Source: Acidimicrobiales bacterium (GTDB lineage: Bacteria > Actinomycetota > Acidimicrobiia > Acidimicrobiales > RAAP-2). From it: a stretch of 12,910 nt of DNA. Within the stretch, counting starts at the first letter, position 1; every line of letters begins with the position of its first letter. The notes under the pieces are model-generated. The model had not been told where the DNA came from. It did not search any database and saw nothing but the letters and a program-made list of their open reading frames with translations. Location: the NCBI GenBank assembly GCA_017883105.1, contig JADGOF010000027.1:1-12910 (forward strand), read 5' to 3'. The translations under genes and the position numbers were made by a program. This document shows positions 6,368-11,507 of the stretch, in pieces.

Positions 6368-6377
6368 AGGAGGCACC

Positions 6378-6683
6378 GTGACCAAACAACCGAAGCTCCC
6401 ACCACCGACGACCGATGGCCTCCCGCCGAGGTTGCCGACGCCCGTCCAGCGTGGCTGTCTCGCGCCCGGCTGCACCGGCAAACACCAGGCCCGTGGTCTG
6501 TGCAAGGCGTGCTACCGGAAGGCGCACTACCAGGCGAACAAGGAGCGGTCGCTCCTGCTGAACAGGAAGTGGCACGCCGACAACCCGGAGAAGTCCGCCG
6601 CCCTGCGCAGCCGCCAGGCAGAGCGGCAACGACTGGCACGGGAAGCCCTGCGGCGTGCGGAGGCGGTGGCCCGTGACGACTGA
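6378..6683 (+). CDS. Small zinc-finger protein of mobile-element type
   Basis: The product is 101 residues. The start is the GTG at 6378, chosen because AAGGAGG lies four bases upstream; an in-frame ATG at 6318 lacks such a site. After a Pro-rich N-terminus (PKLPPPTTDGLPPRLPTP) comes a compact metal site, C27-x4-C32-x3-H36-x5-C42-x2-C45, within CLAPGCTGKHQARGLCKACY. The remainder is a long basic helix (YQANKERSLLLNRKWH, SRQAERQRLAREALRRAEAVA). This Cx4C...GLCxxCY finger is common in small proteins of actinobacterial phages and integrative elements, usually of unknown function. The combination suggests nucleic-acid binding. It is the first gene after the candidate origin, so a copy-control or regulatory role is possible but unproven. 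Confidence 0.75.
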   Translation: MTKQPKLPPPTTDGLPPRLPTPVQRGCLAPGCTGKHQARGLCKACYRKAHYQANKERSLLLNRKWHADNPEKSAALRSRQAERQRLAREALRRAEAVARDD

Positions 6684-6876
6684 TCCGACCCATACGGAAC
6701 CCACGGTGTCCCAACACCCCGTCGACGTGACCGACGTTGACGGTGCGTCGGGGGGTGTGGTCCGGGTGTCTTCCTTTGGGTCCGATGACCGCACGGTCCC
6801 AACCGCCCCGGCGACCCGGAGAGCGACTCCCGTGCAATCCGAGGGGCCTCCGGAGCCAAATCGGGGCGCGAGGTGA
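6673..6876 (+). CDS. Possible small hypothetical protein
   Basis: A GTG at 6673 overlaps the end of the zinc-finger gene by 11 bases, with GGAGG nine bases upstream. It opens 67 codons: TTDPTHTEPTVSQHPVDV, DVDGASGGVVRVSSFGSDD, then an Ala/Pro/Arg tail ending NRGAR. Third codon positions are strongly G/C, as in real genes here, and the overlap fits the packing of the other genes. Against it, the sequence is low in complexity and contains a 60-base imperfect inverted repeat (6761-6820) that may be a DNA site. No family is recognised. If it is not real, the span 6684-7087 is a non-coding region of about 400 bases holding that inverted repeat and an AT-richer stretch (7015-7076). Confidence 0.35.
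   Translation: MTTDPTHTEPTVSQHPVDVTDVDGASGGVVRVSSFGSDDRTVPTAPATRRATPVQSEGPPEPNRGAR
6761..6820. repeat. 60-base imperfect inverted repeat
   Basis: The outer arms TCCGGGT (6761-6767) and ACCCGGA (6814-6820) are perfect. The inner arms TTGGGTCCG (6776-6784) and CGGTCCCAA (6794-6802) match at 8 of 9. A third small palindrome, GACCG-CA-CGGTC, sits at the centre (6787-6798). Size and imperfect dyad symmetry resemble recombinase or regulator sites; a transcription terminator is also possible. It lies about 440 bases before the integrase gene. Confidence 0.4.
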
Positions 6877-7087
6877 GACCCCGAGCGGCGCGAACCACCA
6901 GCGAACACAATCCCTGGGACCCCTTCGTGCTCTTTGGGGTATTCCTCCGGCGCCCTCTTGCATGGGTTATCCCGGGTCCGCCATGAGCCAGGACGTTCCA
7001 CTGGCAATCTCACCGGATAGTAAACTTAACGGGCCGATTATGCCCCTGACCTGGGGATATAGACGATACGAACTATCGAGGACCCCT

Positions 7088-7264
7088 TTGATCACCGACA
7101 ACGATTTCGAATCTGAGGCCCCGGCATGGGAGGCAGCTGCCCGAGCCACACGCTGGGCGGAAAATGCCACAGGCTCGCCAGCTGTGCCTGCCCGAGCGGC
7201 CAGGGAAGATGCAGCGGCCTGGAGCGCAGCCGCCGAGGCCACGGAGAGGACCTTCGAGCGATGA
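7088..7264 (+). CDS. Short helical protein coupled to the integrase
   Basis: The frame ends in TGA at 7262-7264, overlapping the integrase ATG (7261) as ATGA. The TTG at 7088 is the favoured start: GAGGA (7078-7082) lies five bases upstream, and third-position G/C rises from about half before this point to about 70 percent after it. Upstream in-frame ATGs at 7040 and 6983 have no ribosome site. The 58 residues carry two Ala/Trp-rich helices, AWEAAARATRWAENA and AREDAAAWSAAAEATERTF, which look like near repeats of each other. Small proteins coupled to serine integrases can be directionality factors or simple leaders; no family is recognised. The AT-richer stretch 7015-7076 just upstream is a likely promoter area, but no clear -35/-10 pair is visible. 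Confidence 0.55.
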   Translation: MITDNDFESEAPAWEAAARATRWAENATGSPAVPARAAREDAAAWSAAAEATERTFER

Positions 7265-8952
7265 GCGCCAAGACCCGAGCGGTGTACTACACCCGAGTCT
7301 CGACCGGGGAGCAAGCCGAACACGGGACCTCGTTGGCCGGGCAAAAGAAACGCTGCCTGGCCTACATCAAAGAGAACAAGCTGGAACTTGTCGAGGGTTA
7401 CACCGACGAGGGCGTTTCCGGGGCCAGCGAGGAACTGCACAGGCCAGCATTCATGGCGATGATGAACGCATGCAGGGCGGGTGGCGTCGATGTGGTCGTC
7501 GTTGCCGACATGGACCGATTTAGCCGTGACCTGCGCAACCAACTCAACGCTCGTCACGACCTGGAGCAAGCCGGGGCCGAGCTTCACCCGCTGTCCGGCA
7601 CGATGAGCGAGTTTGAGAAGGACATCCGGGGAACATTCGCAGCCGAAGAGCGCCGTAAAATCAGGGAACGAACGATGCGGGGACTCATCGACGTGGCAAA
7701 ACAGGGCTTCTGGGCGGGCGGTCCAGCTCCTTACGGATTCAGATTGGACAAGAACGCCGACGGGTCGGGCCACACCCGGCTTGCGCTCGATGACCGGGAG
7801 TCAGAGATGTTGAGGTTGGCGGTGTCCGAGATTCTGGGAGGGCGCAGTACGTGGAAGACCGCCGAACTGCTGAACGAACTTGGTTTCCGACCCCGCAGAG
7901 CCGCCGAGTGGTCGTACCACCTGCTGCGCCGGGTTTTGGTCGATGCGCAACTGTCGGGCAGGTGGTCGTACGGCAGGCCTTACGGGTGGGGCCGGTCACG
8001 GAGCGAGGGCGAGTTCACCGTCGACATTCCTAAAATCGTGACGCCGGAGGAACACGCCGCCTTGCGAGAGATTCTCATGGGCAATGCCACCACACGGAGT
8101 GAGCGCATTGGGTTCTTCCTGGTGTCCCGTGGGGTGCTGGTGTCCCCGTGCGGACGGAACTTCCGGGGGAGGGCACGCAAGGATCGGGGCACTTACCGGT
8201 ACGTGTGTCCCAATACAGAATGGAATACCAGCGGAACACGTTGCGACTGCAAGACCGTGCCGGGCGACTGGATAGACGGGCTGGTGTGGTCCGAGGTGAA
8301 GCGGCTGCTGAGCGACCCGGACCACTTGCTGTCCCTGGCCGATGCCTACCTCGATCAGCGCATTGACCAAGCCGGTGCCGTCCCCGATGACCTGACAGCA
8401 ATTAATCGCAAGATTGCAGAGCTGGAACATGCCCGGACCACAACCGCTACCGATTACCTCAAAGCAGGGGTGGCCCCTGACCTGCTCCAAGTAGCAGTGG
8501 CCGAGATTGACCGGGAGTTGACTGCGTGGCGGCGCAGAGCCGAGAGGGCACGGGCCTTCACCGAGGAAACGACAGCGGCCAAGGGACGGCTCTCGCAACT
8601 ACAGGAGATGGCGCAACGGGCATCCAAGCGGCTCGACTCGCTCTCGCCCGAGGAACAGCGGGTGGTCATCGAGGCCCTGGAGCTAAAAGTCCAGGTTCTT
8701 GGCTGGGAACCGTGCGAGACGTGTGGAGGGAGTGGGAAGGTGAAGGGCGGCAAAGGTGGTGCTCCGTGTCCTTCCTGTCGCATGGTCAAGGCCGTCCCCA
8801 GGCTCCGCATCGAGGGTATCTGGAGCAGCGCCCTGGACGACGAACGTGGGGCACTTTCCCAACCCGGTGCCGATGCACCTCACACCGGGACGCTGGTTCG
8901 TTTCGACGATGCCGCCTGGTCCGGAATGGTGGGTGCCACACGGCCGGCATGA
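7261..8952 (+). CDS. Large serine recombinase (integrase)
   Basis: The product is 563 residues from the ATG at 7261, which overlaps the previous stop. The N-terminal resolvase domain shows YYTRVSTGEQ with the nucleophile Ser (S14), GVSGASEELHRP, VVVVADMDRFSRD with catalytic Arg, and the AAEERRKIRERTMRG helix. The recombinase domain follows: GFWAGGPAPYGFR, then STWKTAELLNELGFRPRR. A zinc-ribbon region has C297, C316, C328 and C330; the usual second Cys of the first pair is absent (CGRN). A coiled coil spans about 380-470. The last 80 residues add C485-x2-C488-GGSGK ... C503-x2-C506, like half of a DnaJ-type zinc centre, which is not standard in this family. Such enzymes join short attP and attB sites and, with a partner, reverse the reaction. 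It is the last large gene of the element, so an attachment site is expected close by. Confidence 0.93.
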   Translation: MSAKTRAVYYTRVSTGEQAEHGTSLAGQKKRCLAYIKENKLELVEGYTDEGVSGASEELHRPAFMAMMNACRAGGVDVVVVADMDRFSRDLRNQLNARHDLEQAGAELHPLSGTMSEFEKDIRGTFAAEERRKIRERTMRGLIDVAKQGFWAGGPAPYGFRLDKNADGSGHTRLALDDRESEMLRLAVSEILGGRSTWKTAELLNELGFRPRRAAEWSYHLLRRVLVDAQLSGRWSYGRPYGWGRSRSEGEFTVDIPKIVTPEEHAALREILMGNATTRSERIGFFLVSRGVLVSPCGRNFRGRARKDRGTYRYVCPNTEWNTSGTRCDCKTVPGDWIDGLVWSEVKRLLSDPDHLLSLADAYLDQRIDQAGAVPDDLTAINRKIAELEHARTTTATDYLKAGVAPDLLQVAVAEIDRELTAWRRRAERARAFTEETTAAKGRLSQLQEMAQRASKRLDSLSPEEQRVVIEALELKVQVLGWEPCETCGGSGKVKGGKGGAPCPSCRMVKAVPRLRIEGIWSSALDDERGALSQPGADAPHTGTLVRFDDAAWSGMVGATRPA

Positions 8953-9068
8953 GCCCTCGCTGGTCCCGCACGGGCGCAACGACTGCGTGGCCCATCGAGA
9001 CCTACCGCGAAGGCGATGACCGGAAGTCCTCAAGACGAATGAGCGGGTTCGCAGAGGCGAGGGGCTAG
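8949..9068 (+). CDS. Possible 39-residue protein overlapping the integrase stop
   Basis: ATG at 8949 overlaps the integrase TGA as ATGA and opens 39 codons (MSPRWSRTGATTAWPIETYR, then EGDDRKSSRRMSGFAEARG) ending in TAG at 9066-9068. The same overlap type joins three other gene pairs in this element, which is the main argument for it. There is no separate ribosome site and no recognised family. It may instead be the remnant of a host gene split by integration, or chance. The rest of the 156-base gap before the next gene shows nothing clear. Confidence 0.28.
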   Translation: MSPRWSRTGATTAWPIETYREGDDRKSSRRMSGFAEARG

Positions 9069-9108
9069 TGTCGCGGCCACGGAAACTTGGCGCGGGAGTT
9101 GATATCCA

Positions 9109-9936
9109 ATGAATGGCATCTTGAGTGCGGTCTCGTCCACGGTCCCCATGGTGACGGGTGGCCCTTCCATCACCAACATCCAGGGCGGTTCCGGAGGCAG
9201 CTTCGGCCCGGGCGGGAGTTCAGGCATCACGGTGGCCCCGACCGGGGGCCCGGGACTGGTCCCACTCGTCGGAGTGTTCGCGGAGGCCTTTGCCCTCGTC
9301 GTTGTGATGGCGGTGGTCGGCGTCCTCGTTATTGTCGTCGTTGCCAATCGAGCCGATCCTGATCCAAGCGGGCGGCGGCCGCAGTCGGTCTACTTCTTCG
9401 CCGTCTCCTTCGTAACCCTCCTCACCTCGATCATCGGATCCAGCGTTGTCGTGTCGGCATTGGTGCGGCTCATCGGAAGCCATTCCAGTCCCATCGGCAA
9501 CTCCATCGCTCGCCTGGTGGTGCTCGGTGGACTGATCACGCTGGTGAGCATGGTTCTCCTGATCACCCATCTTCGTCGTGGTCTGGTCCTGGTCGGAACG
9601 GAATCGATGAGTCCTTCTCGACGAGTCGGGCAGACCTACGTGTCGGCTGTCGCCTTTCTGGCAGTCCTGGTACTGCTCGTCGTCACCGTTCTCTCTGCCT
9701 ATCTGGTGTTCGCCATCGCAGGACCCGGCGTGTTCGGCTCCTTCGGCGGTCGTGTGCCGGCGATTCGCTATCTCATCGACGCTGTGTACCTCGGGGTGGT
9801 GGCCGGGCTCATCCTTTGGACTCACCGCAATCTCGTGCCCCCGGGACTCCATGTCCTCGGCGACGGAGGAGGAGCGGCCGGGTTGCCCGGTGATCCACCG
9901 ACGGCAGCCGTCCCTCCGCCGAATCCATCCACGTAG
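9109..9936 (+). CDS. Integral membrane protein, five predicted helices
   Basis: The product is 275 residues from the ATG at 9109, with GGGAG eleven bases upstream. A Gly/Ser-rich N-terminus (GGSGGSFGPGGSSG) is followed by hydrophobic spans at about 55-80, 93-121, 133-158, 176-207 and 220-242, and a Pro/Gly-rich tail. Two spans end in similar His/Arg turns, ITHLRRGL and LWTHRNLV, hinting at an internal duplication as in DUF5671-type membrane proteins; that link is only suggestive. No catalytic motif is visible. The gene stands alone. A strong hairpin 20 bases after the stop probably ends its transcript. It seems to be host chromosome flanking the mobile element. Confidence 0.8.
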   Translation: MNGILSAVSSTVPMVTGGPSITNIQGGSGGSFGPGGSSGITVAPTGGPGLVPLVGVFAEAFALVVVMAVVGVLVIVVVANRADPDPSGRRPQSVYFFAVSFVTLLTSIIGSSVVVSALVRLIGSHSSPIGNSIARLVVLGGLITLVSMVLLITHLRRGLVLVGTESMSPSRRVGQTYVSAVAFLAVLVLLVVTVLSAYLVFAIAGPGVFGSFGGRVPAIRYLIDAVYLGVVAGLILWTHRNLVPPGLHVLGDGGGAAGLPGDPPTAAVPPPNPST

Positions 9937-9955
9937 CGACTCCGGGTGAACCGAT

Positions 9956-9979
9956 CCTGCGCCTGGGCCACCGCGCAGG
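9956..9979 (+). terminator. Hairpin terminator candidate after the membrane protein gene
   Basis: CCTGCGC and GCGCAGG form a perfect 7-bp stem around a 10-base loop, starting 20 bases after the stop at 9936. No T-run follows, as is common for actinobacterial hairpin terminators. Confidence 0.5.
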
Positions 9980-10054
9980 GGACGGGCTGTTCCGCCATCC
10001 CCGCTGGCGACCCGAGGAGAAACCTTCATGGGCGGCATGTCATGATCTGGGATC

Positions 10055-10072
10055 GGGCCGATCCGGCCCTTT
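10055..10072 (+). terminator. GC-rich hairpin followed by TTT
   Basis: GGGCCG-ATC-CGGCCC is a perfect 6-bp stem with a 3-base loop, followed by TTT. It overlaps an alternative palindrome, GATCGG-G-CCGATC (10051-10063). It ends 16 bases before the next start codon, so it may be a terminator, an attenuator or an operator. Confidence 0.4.
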
Positions 10073-10088
10073 GACTGGGAGGCCGATG

Positions 10089-10367
10089 ATGAGAGATACC
10101 AACGACACACCCGCCGGCGAGGACGCGCTGGAGCTGGTGGAGGTCGAGACCGAGGGTGTCGACGAAGAAGGCAACATCGTGGTTGACGACATGGTCGCCG
10201 CGGTGGACGGCGACGGCAAGATCGTCGCCACCGACGAGACGATCGCAGTGGTGACGATGAGTGGCGACGTTGTCATCGACGAAACTCTCTCGGTTGTGGG
10301 TGGTGACGGCGAGCTGCACGCCGTCGAGGAGGGCGTCACGGTCTTGGAGGCCGACGACGAGAAGTGA
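10089..10367 (+). CDS. Small acidic protein with four 15-16 residue repeats
   Basis: The product is 92 residues. GGGAGG (10077-10082) is best spaced for the ATG at 10089; the adjacent ATG at 10086 is an alternative. The sequence is very acidic and built from repeats that align on a Gly: GNIVVDDMVAAVDGD, GKIVATDETIAVVTMS, GDVVIDETLSVVGGD and GELHAVEEGVTVLEAD. The pattern of alternating hydrophobic residues and turns with D/E/G suggests a stack of short beta strands. No signal peptide or membrane span is present, so it should be cytoplasmic. I do not recognise a family. It is followed 54 bases later by the chorismate-lyase-like gene in the same direction, so they may share a transcript. Confidence 0.75.
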   Translation: MRDTNDTPAGEDALELVEVETEGVDEEGNIVVDDMVAAVDGDGKIVATDETIAVVTMSGDVVIDETLSVVGGDGELHAVEEGVTVLEADDEK

Positions 10368-10421
10368 CCGGGGGATCGGGGCTATCACCGCCTCGCCCGA
10401 CAGCCCGCCGGTTGCGATTCA

Positions 10422-10940
10422 ATGGTGGGTGTGAGCACTTCCTCGGGTCTCGAGACAGCACTGAGCGGGGCGAGCGGTACGGTGACGGCCTTCTTGGAGC
10501 ACCTCGTAGGCGAGCCGATCGATGCCCACCAACGACGCCACGAGATGACCAGAGCCGACACATCGAGTGCACTGCGAGTTGCGGAAGGACACCCGCTGCT
10601 ACTTCGGGCTGCGGTCCTTCGGGGTCGGACGTCGGGCCGGCCGTACCTGTATGCCGAGAGCGTGCTGGTCCCCAGTCGCCTACCAGGCGGGTTTCGTCGG
10701 CGCCTCGAGTCCAGCAGCGACCCGATCGGCCGAATCCTCGGCGAGGAGGGGATCACGGTCACCCGCGAGCCCCTTGCCGGATCGGACCGAGGCTCGGTGC
10801 CCGTCTCGTCGCAGACCGGCTCGGCCATCGGTGACTACTTGCTGGCCCGTACCTATCGGGTCGATAGCGCAGGAGACCCCGTCATGGTGATCACCGAATG
10901 GTTCCTTCCGTCACTCGAGAGCTTCCTCCCCCTTCGGTGA
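10422..10940 (+). CDS. Chorismate pyruvate-lyase / UbiC-like family protein
   Basis: The product is 172 residues. N-terminal FLEHLVGEPIDAHQRRHE (24-41) fits the opening helix of the fold. The centre reads HPLLLRAAVLRGRTSGRPYLYAES with LVPSRLP (57-88), then DPIGRILGEEGITVTREPL, and the end reads TYRVDSAGDPVMVITEWFLPSL. The order R...G.P..YAES..LP, PIG.IL, and G.P...I.E.FLP is that of chorismate lyase and DUF98 proteins (Rv2949c-like), which release pyruvate from chorismate to give 4-hydroxybenzoate. UTRA-type ligand-binding domains share the fold, but no DNA-binding domain is attached here. Substrate is not proven: key residues were judged by pattern only. The ATG at 10422 lacks a strong ribosome site; the GTG at 10431 is an alternative. 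Confidence 0.68.
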   Translation: MVGVSTSSGLETALSGASGTVTAFLEHLVGEPIDAHQRRHEMTRADTSSALRVAEGHPLLLRAAVLRGRTSGRPYLYAESVLVPSRLPGGFRRRLESSSDPIGRILGEEGITVTREPLAGSDRGSVPVSSQTGSAIGDYLLARTYRVDSAGDPVMVITEWFLPSLESFLPLR

Positions 10941-11081
10941 GAAGCCGACCTGAACGAGCCCACCCTCGAGCCCAGCGGCACCCTCGGGCTGATCTCCGTC
11001 CGGCGGTCGGGAACCGGGGACACTTCGTGCCGCACCCCGCCCACAGGTTCCCGAGTGGTCCGCCTCTTCTTCCGACAGGCA

Positions 11082-11300
11082 CTACTCCTTGGGATGCTTA
11101 CCCAACATCCTGAGGAGGAATGCTCCGGCCCGACCCGGTTTGTTTGGGTGTTTGTGATCCGAGCCATGGCCGAATCGTCCATATCCCAGGCCGCTGCCGC
11201 CACCCAGCCCCGGGAGCGGAAGGTCGTTGGGTTCCTCATACTTCGGCACCTTGGCCAGCGGATGCCTCGGTTTGCGTGGTTTGTCATCGGCTGAGCCCAT
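11082..11300 (-). CDS. Small basic Gly/Pro-rich hypothetical protein
   Basis: The product is 72 residues from the ATG at 11300 (an in-frame TTG lies one codon upstream) to a TAG at 11082. The sequence runs MGSADDKPRKPRHPLAKVPKYE, then EPNDLPLPGLGGGSGLGYGRF, GHGSDHKHPNKPGRAGAFLL and RMLGKHPKE. It is rich in Lys, Pro, Gly and His with no membrane span. Codon use resembles a real gene more than the overlapping plus-strand frame does. No family is recognised and no clear ribosome site is visible. It lies about 200 bases downstream of the end of ftsH on the same strand; the 207 bases between show no convincing gene. Confidence 0.45.
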   Translation of the reverse strand: MGSADDKPRKPRHPLAKVPKYEEPNDLPLPGLGGGSGLGYGRFGHGSDHKHPNKPGRAGAFLLRMLGKHPKE

Positions 11301-11507
11301 CAACCCATCATGGCCGATGGACGCCGACGAATCGATGACGGTGGTTCGACCGGCGACTCATGACCATCGTGGAGGGCCAGGACGTGTCGGTGATCCCGAT
11401 GGCTGACGTAGATCCACGGCGGCGAAGCGTCGTGGCCGCTTTCACCCGAGAGCGGCTGCCCTGCACAATGCGCCCGTACGCGAGGTTGCAGTCCGGACAC
11501 CCCACCT

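Larger units (their letters stand above)
5852..6377. other. Candidate replication origin (non-coding, repeat-rich)
   Basis: This 526-base stretch between the PrimPol gene and the next gene has no convincing coding frame; frames crossing it are Pro/Arg/Gly-rich low-complexity shadows. It holds twelve GGAGAC/GTCTCC cores, a G-run inverted repeat, 14-bp direct repeats at or near both ends, and an inverted repeat just before the next ribosome binding site. Iteron-type origins are typically found beside the gene for their replication protein. Location and repeat density support an origin; no experiment or homology search backs this. Confidence 0.6.

Noticed and set aside
5994..7013. Minus-strand frame of 339 codons across the origin and zinc-finger gene
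   Set aside because: It crosses the iteron region and the antisense of a gene with a strong ribosome site; low-complexity content with no motif.
6655..7264. Extending the integrase-coupled protein back to ATG 6983 or the start at 6737
   Set aside because: Third-position G/C falls to about half upstream of 7088 and there is no ribosome site at those ATGs.
2717..9059. Shared TCGCAGAGG near 2719 and 9050 as possible att direct repeat
   Set aside because: Only nine bases match with unlike flanks; in GC-rich DNA this could be chance, so it is not called an attachment site.
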